In this document: positions 11,457-23,594 of the stretch, one piece after another
How positions within the stretch are numbered: the first letter of the stretch is position 1
Layout: every line of letters starts with the position of its first letter
Assembly (NCBI GenBank): GCA_002914805.1
Contig: JXTB01000229.1
Coordinates: forward strand, 1 to 64,000
Source of the DNA: Parasponia andersonii
Lineage: Eukaryota; Streptophyta; Magnoliopsida; Rosales; Cannabaceae
DNA: 64,000 nucleotides
Direction: 5' to 3'
Position numbers and translations under genes: made by a program
Notes under the pieces: model-generated
Database searches by the model: none
Told to the model about the DNA's origin: nothing
What the model saw: the letters and a program-made list of their open reading frames with translations, nothing else

Positions 11457-14400
11457 TCCTTCCTCTTTTAAAAAAATTTCGTCCTGAAATTCAAATATAA
11501 CAGGGATGCGAGTAAAATAATAAAGGATAACAGTCTGAAAAAGAGTGAACCACCTGTTATAGAATGTAGGAGTAGCGAATCAAACACTAGTTAAATCAAG
11601 AAGGGTGAAAGATATACTTTGAACTTGGAATTAGGACTTCGCTAACATATCAATGCCACAAAGATATGTGATAAAAATGTATACAAGAAGACATAGAATC
11701 ACAAGAAGGTTCACTTGTAGGTACAAGATCTTGACATGAGAGATTAGAAACAATGACCTCAGGTTGGTAATTAATAACAGAAGTAGTGCTGATAATGAGG
11801 AATAGGAGTCGAAAACAAAAGACTTGTATAACCAGAACATTGATTATTAGGTACCAAATAGTATAGCAAATCAAATGTCAGGTACACATAATAATGTCTC
11901 TAGGTCATACCAGATCAATAACACACTGGGACCATTCTATTTTTCTACAGTTAACTTGGTCCTAAACAATCACAGAGTCCAAAGACTCTAACAAGATTTT
12001 ATTAACACAAGATTGTACCTAACAATATTTCAAATGGGAAACAAAAATAATGATGTTGCACCACACATAAGATAGACACATCCAGAAGTCAGAAACAACA
12101 ATAAGAGCACAATCCACCCCTCATAATGAGTAAGAAACAACCATGTACACAACACATTCCTAGTTAAGGACAAGACTAGAATCATCTTAGGAAATCTTCA
12201 ACAGAAGAGCACATAGCATAAGGAATGCTAATAGGTCAAATATTGTAGTTTAAAATATAGAATGCAAGTATATCTCAAATATTTTCTAAGTCTTTTACTC
12301 AAAGTAATACCATATGGTAATTATTTTTACTATAATTATATCCAGAAACGTTTCAAGTCTCTTTATTCAATGTAGGGATTATAGTAGCAATCCAAAATCA
12401 TCAACTAGCTCCAAGGACTATATAAGTCTTTGGTACAAAGAAAAGTCATATTGAAATGACTCAATACCCAATATGTTAATAAAATAAATAATAATATGAC
12501 AATGCCCCAAAAATAAAGTTTCAACAGAATAGGCTATCTCCAATCTAACCTCATTTCATTTTAAAATTATAAATAATTTTTCAAAATTTTTTTTGAAAAC
12601 ATACAACACAAATATCATGGGCATATAAGAATACTACACTAGTCCACAATAAGGTTTCACCTTTGCCATAGATAAACCAAATTTGAACTTCAAGTATTCC
12701 TTTTGAAAATATAATGATAAGATTCCAACAACTCTCAGTATAGACTCATGAGCAAACTAATCCTTATACCATTAATTATACAATGTAATGATGCTTGGAT
12801 CCAACTTAAATCCAGTAATGAGTTACAAACTGAACTCATTACTAACAAACTCAATAAGAACTCTAATTTAGAATAGATTATAATAAGAGTCTCCAAAAAT
12901 ACCCAAAAGTCAGTACAAACAAAGTATCATAAGTACTACTCACTTATTAACACCAAGAAGGAATACATCGATAAAATTGAATCTTGTCATAATCAGCCAA
13001 TCAATTTCGCGTCTAACACACTAATTCCACTTACTATTTTAAGTAAGTACGATAAGAAGAAGTTTTTTTGTTTGATATATAATTTATTAATTAGACTATC
13101 AAGCACTTAAAACATATTATTTTCTTTTAAATTATAGTTAAATATAATAAAAAATTTCTTACAATTTCAAAACCTTTCCACAGTTCAATTTTAAAACATA
13201 CTTTTTTTTTGACAAATACATTATACAAATAATTTACCATAATTCTTTATTAATGATAAACTTTAAGTAATCTTTGAGTGAAGCTTTCTTTGAGCTTTAT
13301 AACTTTGAAGTCACCATACTCTAGTTATTTTTTTCAATAAAAATAGCTTCAAAAGACATTTTAATAATATGAAAAACTTATAAAGCATTTTAGAAAATAA
13401 TAGTGTGTCATGTGTAATTTTTTTTTAACCTCACTCAACTCGTAAAGCAAGTTTATAGAAAATAACCTTTTTATATAGCCAACTAATTTGTTCTATGCAC
13501 AAATTATATGAATTCAAAAGTTCAAATAAAATTTTAAAGAAAAAGACAATATGCCATTATACACCACTTAAGTCTCTCTAAGAATTAGGTATTCAAATCA
13601 AAATTTATATATATGTATATATATATATATATATTTCTATGTATAAATGAAATATCATCCTAAGTCTCAAACATTAGAAGTTTCCAATACGTAAGATCTC
13701 AAATTAAATCAATCACATAAGTGCCTAATTTTCCAATTGAGACCAACAAGATAAAGTCAACCCAATTTGACTTACCCAATCAAGAAACATCTATTAACTA
13801 ATAAGGATTTAGCAATCTAAAAAATATCAAAATCATGTACATCTCAATAAAGTATGTCACATATATGATGGAGAAGTTTAAAAAAATAGACATATCCAAA
13901 TAACAAGGCACATAAAATCATTACGACAAGATTTAGCAAAACTTCCAAACTAAGTTTTCAAAATATAAAATTTTTCAATTTATTTAAGGTTCTAAAAAAA
14001 TTAGCATAACTAATTTTACATAGAAAAATTCATATAATAAGATGTTATATATTTGATTTTAGAAATATATGCACAAGTTTTCAAAATTTTATATGCATAC
14101 CATATTAAATCACATAAAAGATTTTCTGAGAAATCAACTTGGTTGCCCAAAGTTTCCACATATATTTTTCCATAAACATTTTATGTTTAATTTGTAAGAT
14201 ACTTTAGAATTCAATTTTTCAAAACTTTCTTTAGATTTAAAATCATGTGACTAGTAGAAACTCAGTAATTTTTAATAATTAAATCTATTATATTCAAAAT
14301 TAAGAAAAATATTTAAGAACTTTATTTTTAAATTAACATCTCTAAATATACAATGAGGTATCACTAGTACCACAACTAATTTTAAGTAAAGTACTTATTT

Positions 14401-15396
14401 AGATCTTATATTCCTGATAATTTCACAAACCTTAAATTCAAGTAGTATTATTAATTCTTAAAACCATATATTTCTTATAAAATATGAATCACACACACCC
14501 AACTATTATTCAGAATTAAGACGTATATGATTCCAAAATAAAGATGATACATTAGTCAAATGTAAATATCTACTTCATTCAGAACTAAAATTGTCAATTT
14601 GAAATCTTCAAAAGTTTCAAAAACAAATTAATCAGGTTTTAAGTCTAACCAAATTCTCAAAAATTCTAAAATTTCTTATTTAAGGGCGACAAAATAAATT
14701 TAGAAAAACATGTGTAAGACCATATTTAAGTAATTATAACATATCATACTAATTTATTAATCTAATTGAATTCTATTAATTTAAGAATTTCCTTCCAAAA
14801 ATTAAACTTGGTAAGACTAGAAAAGAACACTTTTTTTTTAACCAAGTTCATATTATTAAATCAATTCATGTATACTAAAAAGTCTAACAAATGCATGATA
14901 CAAAATTATAACAACATACTACCAGACACTCTAATTAGTTAGTCACTTATAAATAATTTCTAAGAAATTCAAATTACAACACCACAAACACCAATAATAT
15001 CAAGTTATGTCAATCAAGATACAAGACAATGAATTGCTATCTTAAAACCTATGAGGTTCATATAGCTTATCATACTAATGGATATAGGAGTACAAGAATG
15101 AACATTCATTTGAATTGAAGAATTTTGACAGGCGTAGAATTTACTAGTTTTGTGTCATTTTTGACACTTATAAGACTACAATTTCAGGATTATAACTATC
15201 CTAAGGATTTCAAAGTTCCACTTTAGGGAGGTAACGAAAGATTCAGGATGATCGGAATAAGGACAACATATTTAGCTAATTCCTAAGTGATGTATGAGAT
15301 ATTTATCATATATTTTTCCAAATTCTTTTTTAAACACCAAAATATCACAAGCAAGATCCCAGACGAATTTAAAACCCGAATCTCTAATACCAAAAC
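11457..15396 (-). other. Non-coding centre of LARD-like element
   Basis: AT-rich, with only short open frames (for example 11631-11874 on the minus strand). Boundaries are the purine tract (11457-11469) and the primer site (15381-15392). An (AT)n run lies near 13607-13634. No zinc knuckle, reverse transcriptase or integrase motif was recognised on either strand. Confidence 0.6.
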
Positions 15397-17470
15397 TATC
15401 ACGACTGAAAATCTAAGACTGTGACTTTTAGTAAATTTAAGTGAAAATAATAATAAATAGTAATTTCCCAAATTTCTAGAAAATCAAGTACTTAAAATAT
15501 TTGATTTTAGTCCTCAAAAGTAAGCAAATCTCACAATTAGAAACTTTTCATTTATTTTCATTTTTCAAGGAAAATCCTTTATTTAAAGTTTGTAGGAAAT
15601 TCTAATTATTAATTTAGAACATATTTGTAAATTTATAAACTTTAGTAAAATAAGTCAGATTAAAACCTTAGGTTCAATATCCAAATAATTTATATAAAAT
15701 CATTTGTATTTCTAAATACTTAGTTTAATAGCAAAATTAGCCTCATACATTTATTTAATAAATATACTACAATTGGCTAAATAAATTTGACATAAAAAGG
15801 AAAGGATGATATAGAATAGGAACCAACCAATGAAGATGTAGGAGACGACATAGATAAACCAAACAAGTTTGTCAAGTCACCGAGAAAATTACTACAAAAT
15901 AAATCAACACCTGAAAGTAGGAGAAAGTAGGGGAGTGAGCACGTGAATGCTAAGTAGAGATTCAATTACAAGTTTTTATACATAAGAAATATAATCACGT
16001 TGAAAGTCTTGCATAGTTAGTATTTCATTCAAAATAGTTCACAAAACTCAAGTGGAAATCATAGTCCAATAATTCAAATGTTTCAAACCATTATAAAACA
16101 TCCATAAAACTAGTATATATCTATTCAAGCCTACATATAACTATGTATGTAATCATGATGTCCAAAGTGTCCTAGTGGATTACTCGTAAGTCAGAATCAC
16201 ATAAAGAGGTACCGTAAGTCCGAGCATCCTATGTGGGGTACCGTAAGTCCAATAGCCGTGTAAGTATGTGAATGCATACAAATGATATATAAGTGAGAAT
16301 AAAAATATGCACTATTTCCACAAAATCACAAAATAACTATGTAGTATTCTTTAATCAAATATCATTTAGTTCTCAAAACTGGATTCTCAAACTATTTTAG
16401 ATTTTCTAAAAATTTCGACATTATAACGGTCATTTTTTATCAAACCCAAAATCCAATTTTCTATATAAAACAGTTCAAAATAGTATATATGATATGTCAA
16501 CCAGAGTGACATACTTCCTAAATAGTTTATGTATCAAATCAGGTCAAAAACAGATATAAACACAATTTTTATAAATAATTTCACGAAATTCCATATTTAT
16601 CACAAACATGTAAATTTATAAATTAAAATAATTTTGGAATTAAGTAATCGAATCTCTACCTCAATTGAGTGTCAAAATAGCATTACGGGGCTATGAAGAA
16701 AGTTTTGTGTCGTTTGGATATCGTTTTCAATCTTTTTGATCGATAGGTTTGAAAATTCAATTTTTCAATTGGAGTTTCAGATTGTGAAATGGAGTTCGTC
16801 ACTGAATTCAAAGTACCCAAAAATACTTGGTTAGATATATAATTTGACCAATTTAGGTTTAAGCTGGACCCAGGCTAATGACACGCAAAACGAGATACTC
16901 TAAGTCGTTAGATTTAGATTTTTGTGCTTATCACCAAATATGGTCAATGTATATATATATATATATCAAAAGTTTTGTTTTCATGAGTACATTACAAATA
17001 TGAGATTTATTTTATGACCTAACTGTCAGATTAAAAATTTTAAATACAAAATAAAAATAACTTAAAATTATTCAAAAATGACAAATTCAATTCGGACATT
17101 TTTAAGTTCAGATATATATACCATGATGATCCTCGTGAAGAAACAAAGCTACGGAGACTGGTTTCATGGCCTGAGGTAGCCGAAAATGTCAGCGGCAGCC
17201 ACATCTTCCCGCGGCTTCTCTCCCTCGCCGATGGTGGCTTGCTGCTCTGTTGGGCATGAAATCTCGGCTAGCAGCCCTTCTCACGGTGGCGCTTCGACCT
17301 AGCTCAGTGATGAGGCTGGACGATGGTCGAAAGGCCTTGCTCTGGTGATGGCTAATTCCGTCGGAACTAATAGAGAGAGAACGAGAGAGAGATCATGTGA
17401 GAGGAGAGAGAAAGAATGATCTGTTTATGGTAAAAGTACAAAATTACCCTTCTAAAACTAGGTTTTTATC
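15397..17470 (-). repeat. 5' LTR of LARD-like element
   Basis: Starts TATCACGACT and ends about GGTTTTTATC on the plus strand; both tips have lost the canonical TG/CA. Similar throughout to 9349-11456, including the GC-richer block at about 17130-17350. The GT90 pseudogene exon 4 begins only 72 bp after it. Confidence 0.78.
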
Positions 17471-18170
17471 GAAGTTGGTGTCCTGATCTTACTTTTTCTT
17501 TCAAACATATTTGAATCTCGAAGTTTTTTAAAAATTTTCAGAATTGGACTGAAGAAAGAAATCACGGATTCAAAAAAACAAACTTGGGAAGCCAGTGCAA
17601 TCGTAAGTAATACAATCTCTATTGTTTCATCTATTTTATTATTTTTTGTTCCTGATTTTGAGCTTCTCAATATGAGTTGTAAATTCATGCAGGTATAAGA
17701 TCTACATTGAAGGGAATTCTTGGTCTGTAAGTAAGAAGTACACAATTCTTGCATGTGATTCTCTTTCCTTGCTAGTGAATCCCCAATTCTACGATTTCTT
17801 CGGTCGAAGTTTGATGCCTATGCGTCACTATTGGTCCATAAGGGGTGATGAAGTTTGCAAATCCATTAAGTTTGTCGTTGAATGGGGTGAATCTCACAAC
17901 ATAAAGGTGATATATATAATTAGATGATAATTAAAGAAGATAAAAAAAAAAAGCTAACTTCAAATGGGAATTTTGTATTTTTATTTTCTTAAATTATGGA
18001 TTTTTTTTTTGTAATAGATTGTTTATATGGGTTTCTTCAGGCACAAGAAATAGGAAAGGCAGCAAGTGATTTCATGTTCTGAATGAATATGCTAAGCTTT
18101 TAAGATTCAAGCCTACCATTTCTAAGCATGTTGTGGAAATCTGTCCGGAGTTGTTGGCTTGCCCTACTGA

Positions 18171-18572
18171 AGAAGTGTTAGAGTTCGTGACTCGAATTCT
18201 ATTTGCTCTGGTTCAAAAACTTCGCGGTGCGACATATGTGGCATTTTTTTTGTAATTGGGAGAAATTTTGAGATATGTGGTGGAAATGGAGGGATCGGGC
18301 TGATCTCAAAGCCTAGGTATGGACCTGTTTTATTGGACCGTTTTGTCCGTACAGTTTTCGTCCGTACACATATGTATTTTAGGATTTTTGAGATTATATA
18401 TATTTTCGGCTTGGTCGTGTAAAACCTACCTTCTGTACTTTATTTTTCGACATAGTGAAATTTTCTCCTCTGTCAGTGATTTTTTCCCGATTAGGATTTT
18501 CCACTTAAATCTGTGTGTTTTTGTTTTTCATCTTTTTTTGTCAATTATCGTTTGGTAATTCTTAACAAAAAG
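18171..18572 (+). mobile_element. Solo Copia-type LTR in exon 6 of GT90 pseudogene
   Basis: The LTR spans 18176-18567 (392 bp), starting TGTTAGAG and ending TTCTTAACA. The flanks AGAAG (18171-18175) and AAAAG (18568-18572) are a 5-bp target duplication with one mismatch. The inside near 18450-18530 has the ACATAGTGAAATTTTCTC and TTAGGATTTTCCAC words typical of plant Copia LTR ends. Excising it rejoins the GT90 exon 6 homology exactly (the GCTTGCC block before, the LPPPY block after). A single LTR with no internal part implies LTR-LTR recombination. Confidence 0.82.
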
Positions 18573-18745
18573 GGTTGGAGAAAGAGTTCATAATGGAATC
18601 TTTGGTGACGGGTCCTTTTACGGGCGGTCTCTGCAAACTGCCTCCACCTTATAATCGCATTCATCTTAATTCCCTGCTTTGGGCAAAAGAAGATAAAATC
18701 AAATAAATAGAAATGAGAGAGAAAATTTACGGGAAGCAACACAGT

Positions 18746-21700
18746 TAGAACTTTAGCAGCTAGTATACAGACTTGTGTTAGATTTTGTCCAGGAAGTTTT
18801 TTTATTATATCTTGACTATTTTGTCCAGATCCATAACTTCTTGATATATTTTCTGGGTAAAGTTGTTGAACTGGATAATATCAACATAATCTCATTCTTA
18901 AAGGTTTCTATTTTTGCTCGTTGGGTACCCTGAGGCTAGCTTGTTAGTGGAAGAGGTTAATTAAGACTTGAACTATAAAATGATGCAGAAAGTAATAAGA
19001 AAAAAGCAATTCCTTGGCGGAGATATGTGCAGAGTTGGTAAGCTCAAACTTTACGCTGTTCTACATACAATGACGCTCATAGATCAAGCAGGGTATTTAA
19101 ATTTCATTCGCTTAATGGGGCATTTTGTCACATACAATCCTAAGTAACATAACCGATTGGTTGATCCATTCCATGTTCACTATCTTTGTTTTGTTCTTCG
19201 ATCCTTCGTTTAAAAATCAAATTATAAACATGTGAAATGAGTATTAGTCTTTGGTTAAGACACTTGATTTTTTTTGCACAAGAAACTTGTTCCAAATATT
19301 GTGGCATGGTTTTAATGGATCAAACTAATATATGTGGATATTTGTTTCGCAAGGAAATAATAATAAGGTCAAAATGAATTTCCACATGAATATAAATTTG
19401 TTGACGAAACGATTTCCATTGTATGTGTCTTTTTTTCAAGTCTGTGCTCCTCTGAAGCCCGAAAACTTTACCCCTGGCCCTTATTTGACACTATTCCTCA
19501 CGTTAGTCTAGGGTGTTGTAGAAGCCAGGAAAGCACTTACCATCTTTTACATCAACTCCGTTTGTAATGGCCAAAGCCAAAGAAAGATAACTCTGCTTAT
19601 CGGATTGATAGTAGTACATTCATTTTTGGGGGGGTCTTCTTCATAAGAGACTTGCATACAATTGAATTCCCAATTCAATTGTTCTCGAAGGCGATGAACA
19701 CGGTTGGTGATTAGAGCTTTAAAGAGGCTAAACACTTGAGCATCATAGTACTATTGGATAAACCGAATTTTATCTTGAGCAAAGAAAAATACAGTGGAAA
19801 TAAAAGGGAAAGAAGATTTCCAAAAGTAAAAAAAAAAATTGCGAAAGAATCGGGAATAATTTATAAATACAAAACGACACAAACTATTAGAACGACACTA
19901 CCAAACGGAAACGGCAACTTTTTTCAATGAACAACACCGCCTAGCAAACGACCATAACTTAAAAGCAACATTATTACTGAAAAACGACAAATTCCAGTGA
20001 CGACAGCTTAATGGAACAGACACAACATCAGAAGAAACGACAGTGTTAATAGAAAAAAATAAAGATATGAAATTCGAGAATATCGTACGAAAAGGGCAAA
20101 AATTGCAAAAACGATATTGATAGTGTGACTGTAATTGATAGACGACTAGAAATTATGTACGGCAACCCCTTCAGAAGACGAGAATGATTTATAAAACGAG
20201 AAAAACAATAGAAGAACGACAGTTAGCAGAATGGGACATGGTAATAACGACAACAATTGCCAAAACGACAAGAACTTTAAAACCACAAATCCATTTGACA
20301 TAAAGAAAAGGGGAAAAGAAAAGTTTTTGAAAACTTGACACCAGTGAAATACGACACTTGCAAGGTCAGTTCTTCAAAAAACTTAGACACCGGGAATGAA
20401 TAGTACTACCTTAGACCCTGCCGATTTGAAACTTTTTTTAATGTGTCCTCGATGATTTAGCACCTGTCCTTTACTAGATAATAAAAATTAGAAGCAACTG
20501 GGCTTTATATTAGATTTTTCTTTACAGTTAAGGGTAGTGATATACTTAACTAGAGCACAATTAATGTACTTTTGGCCAATTGGTTTAAGAACTTTTGGGA
20601 GTGCTATAAATTTCATAATAAAAAAAAATTAGTGTAATTTTGCCCATACATTTATATTGTATTTTTTCTGTTACTATTTAATAGAAAAGGTGTTAGGCGT
20701 GGTAATTCTGCACCGAATGAATCGATCATAATTAATTCTTGCTGTTAATAGTGGTCCTCTAAAACTAATTAATGGGAAAAACAAAACCTCTAAAACATGT
20801 GATGTTATTATCATGCTATAACTTATAAGAAAGAATTTTCTCCAAAAAAAAAAAAAAAAACTTATAAGATAGAAAAGCATAGGCGAAGTGGACCTTCATT
20901 TGAAGCATATATAAAAATCAAGAAACATAAAGCTAATGCTTTGACAGAGACTCAACTTCTTAGTGGGGAATCTCCGGCTCTACACGCAGTATATATAGTA
21001 ATATGGGATCAGACAAGAGCATTTAAATTCCACGCCTTGAATGGGGCTCATGCCATTGAAAATCCCACTTGAAACTGAGAGTGATTATACTTGTGATTTG
21101 TGAAGAAACAGTGTTAATAAACGTTGTGTCAAAAATCTCAAAATTAGGTACTGTCTTATATATTACTACGAACTCGGGAAAAAATGCATATGGCAATTTC
21201 ATAAATAAGTTGTTAAAGAATTGATTGCAAATGTAACAAACTCATTTGTGTTAATGTGTTATTGAATATGAATGTGGCTTACCGTGCAAAAGTTACTATA
21301 AGTTAGCAATAAAGAGAAAACACTCTCTCTATATACGTATATTTTCTTTATTAGCGTCTCTATATATATATACCCACTCGTCATTACAGATCATAGAAAA
21401 GTAGAAAGATATATAATATAGATTATTACTCTGGGCCATAACCAACTGTATCTCCACAACTATAAACAAGTACTCAGAAAAAAGGAGAAAAGAAAAAAAG
21501 AGAAACGAGTAATCAAACTGTAATGACCAACCGGGTAAAAATACATTCTTTTGCACTAGAACAAATCGTACAAAAAAGACAGTATCTTGTTTTCACCGAT
21601 AAGTACTTTTAAACTTTCTGCGGAAATGTCCTTGAGAAAATACACCTTTGTCCCTCTGAAGGGCAGATAAAGAAGAGGACAAGGCTATTGGGTTATTTCA

Positions 21701-22046
21701 TGTCGACTTTCAGAATTTTATGGATGGTTCACGATTGTCGGTTGGGAATTGGGATTGAAAATCTACAACAGAAAAATAAATTAATTAATTTACATATTCT
21801 GGGTGGAAACTGGGGTTTTTTCATTGAAATAAGAAAAGAAATAAGTATATTATTAATGTACAGCTAGATACCAAAAACGTATTAAGGAACTATTAGTAAA
21901 AAACATGTGTCGGAGCGCAAAATACTGCTGAAACAGGGTACACTGATCTCTCAGATTTTGACATTTTATTTATGTTCATATTATTATGCCTGCTTCAATC
22001 TATAGACGGACCTATTAGGTAAACCCCTTTCTATGCCGTCTACTCT
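18746..22046. other. Intergenic between GT90 pseudogene and intact GT90, with ACGAC word cluster
   Basis: Mostly AT-rich with no supported gene. At 19870-20275 the word ACGAC occurs about ten times on the plus strand (usually as AACGACA), far more than expected in such sequence. A minus-strand 62-codon frame at 19547-19735 was examined and not recognised. A T-rich tract lies at 20839-20860. The cluster may be the subterminal part of an old DNA transposon, which is inference. Confidence 0.45.
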
Positions 22047-22166
22047 TCACGCTCTTCAGACTTTTATCCTATGCTTTTACTTGACGTTACACCCCTTTTT
22101 CAATCCTCACGCTCTTCAGACTTTTATCCTATGCTTTTACTTGACGTTACACCCCTTTTTCAATCC
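22047..22166. repeat. Exact tandem duplication, 60-bp period, 2 copies
   Basis: The unit beginning TCACGCTCTTCAGACTTTTA and ending TTTTTCAATCC occurs twice in a row with no difference seen. An (AT)n microsatellite follows at about 22191-22213. Confidence 0.92.
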
Positions 22167-23594
22167 TCTACTCTTTATTGAATTAACATCTATATATATA
22201 TATATATATATAGAGAAAATAAAACAAATAAATATATAACATAACAAAAGAACCCTACGTCACGAGGTTCCACCTCTGCAAAGTATTCTTTTTATGCGGC
22301 AATTCGTGTCTCCCTCGTGTTATGTTAATAGATAAATGCTTAACTTAAATATGATAAGTCAGAAATTCTAAGATGGATACGATCCGTTTATAAACGGGTT
22401 AACACGTCGTAATCCGTGTAACCTGTTTATCAAATAAGTCATATTCATATGTGACCCGTGATCCACGAATATAACTTATTTAATAAAGAATTTTTTAAAA
22501 ATATGATTAAATTTTGAGCCCAATTTAAATAAATATCTTTTTTTTGTCAAATATTATAGCAAAATATCTAGCATATATATTTATATATCAAGTGAAATTT
22601 ATATACTAAATATAAAAAATTATATACTCAATATATTTCAATACATTATCTGAAATTAGTAGAAAATAAAATATGTTATCTTAAATATAAAAATATATAC
22701 ACTTAAACATTTAATTATTAAATTTAAAAAATAAATATCTGTTTAATTAAATTTAAAATATTAATTATCTGTTTAATTTTTTTTTTAAATAAATAAATCT
22801 TTATAAACGAGTTAACACGTCGACATGTTTACTAAACAAGTCATTTTTATATTTTTGTATTACAGGTTCAATCCGAAGGTCAATATCTCTTTTCAGAACA
22901 CGATTAGGCTAAATCCTACGAATCTAGTCATTCTGTGATACGTGATATCGTCTCACAAATTGCCGGCTCTGTCTACGCTCTCACCAACATTTCTCTCTCT
23001 CCCTCTCCCTCTCTCTCTTACATAGCGTTCTGCTACCTTTTTGAGCTGAGCTCCTAAGCCACAACCCTTCTTCCTTCTTCTTCTTCTTCTTTTTTTTTGT
23101 TTCTTTTTCCTTCAGCTGATTTCATATACCATTCCAAATTTAGTTCTACTTACCAGCTAAAAATAAAGTTTTTCTTTTCAAACAGGCCATTTTCTCCGCT
23201 ACCCTGGTGTGATCTAATCATCTAATTCCCGGATCCTCACAAAAGTATTATATAATTTATATAATTACTTTCTACACCAACTTTTTCTACTCAGTTTCAC
23301 CCTCTACTCCTCGTCCAAAACGCTTCCACTATCAGGCTTAAACTTTTATTTTTATTTTCGAAAAACAGAGCCGCAAGTTCAAACTCCACCATAGAGCTTC
23401 AATAAGCCAACACCAAACAAAACCCTGTTCAGGAAATTGGCAAATTTTGACATTTCAGAATATTACAGTTTGTGAAAACCCCAGAATAATTAAGCCTGTT
23501 TGATGGAATCTGTAGAGTTCGGTTTCTGACAAATTGGACACATTGTCAGATTACTGAGATAAAAGGGTACAAAAAAGGTTTAGTACTGGGGGAA
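22167..23594. promoter_or_regulatory. Upstream region and probable 5' UTR of intact GT90 gene
   Basis: Contains a (CT)n tract at about 22993-23020 and a TATTATATAATTTATATAAT stretch near 23246 that could serve as TATA box, placing transcription start about 300 bases before the ATG at 23595. The first half (22330-22900) is AT-rich with a repeated GTTAACACGTCG word at about 22399 and 22812, as if part of a dispersed repeat. No other gene was seen. Confidence 0.4.

Larger units (their letters stand above)
9349..17470 (-). mobile_element. LARD-like LTR retrotransposon derivative in intron 3 of GT90 pseudogene
   Basis: Two diverged direct repeats of about 2.1 kb (9349-11456 and 15397-17470) flank a 3.9-kb AT-rich centre. 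On the minus strand the right repeat is the 5' LTR: it is followed by a tRNA-Met-type primer site at 15381-15392 (TGGTATTAGAGA), and a purine-rich AAAAGAGGAAGGA tract at 11457-11469 precedes the left repeat. The LTR edges TGTAAAAACC and GGTGGTGACA resemble plant Gypsy LTRs. The centre has no open frame above about 75 codons and no gag or pol block recognised, so this is a large non-autonomous derivative. LTRs differ at many sites, hence an old insertion. No target duplication was found. The insertion expands an intron that is 171 bp in the intact paralogue. Confidence 0.78.
5620..18745 (+). pseudogene. Rumi-like O-glucosyltransferase (GT90) pseudogene, broken by three insertions
   Basis: Homologous exon by exon to the intact GT90 gene at 23595-27206. 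Exon 2 is 5620-6820 with a 640-bp hAT-type element inside; it keeps the CPEY and FPDWSFWG blocks but has a TAG after the HHDLSP block and a TGA after GKAYLE. Exon 3 (8900-9098) keeps RWVDREPYAYWKGNP with good splice sites. Exon 4 is 17542-17602, 61 nt against 65 in the intact gene, so it shifts the frame. Exon 5 (17693-17906) is still open and keeps KIYIEG, LACDS and HYW. Exon 6 begins at 18041, hits TGA within 14 codons after a short deletion, is split by a solo LTR at 18176-18567 and resumes to about 18745 with the LPPPY motif. Intron 3 is swollen to 8.4 kb by an LTR element. No first exon was seen. It cannot encode a full enzyme. Confidence 0.9.

Noticed and set aside
9344-17475. Target duplication for the LARD-like element
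   Set aside because: GTGTT on the left has no counterpart directly after 17470; the right tip is mutated and the exact end unclear.
18545-18742. 65-codon minus-strand frame
   Set aside because: Antisense of the GT90 exon 6 remnant that resumes after the solo LTR.
19547-19735. 62-codon minus-strand frame that looks slightly protein-like
   Set aside because: No family recognised and no extension in neighbouring frames; could be an exon relic, but there is nothing to support it.
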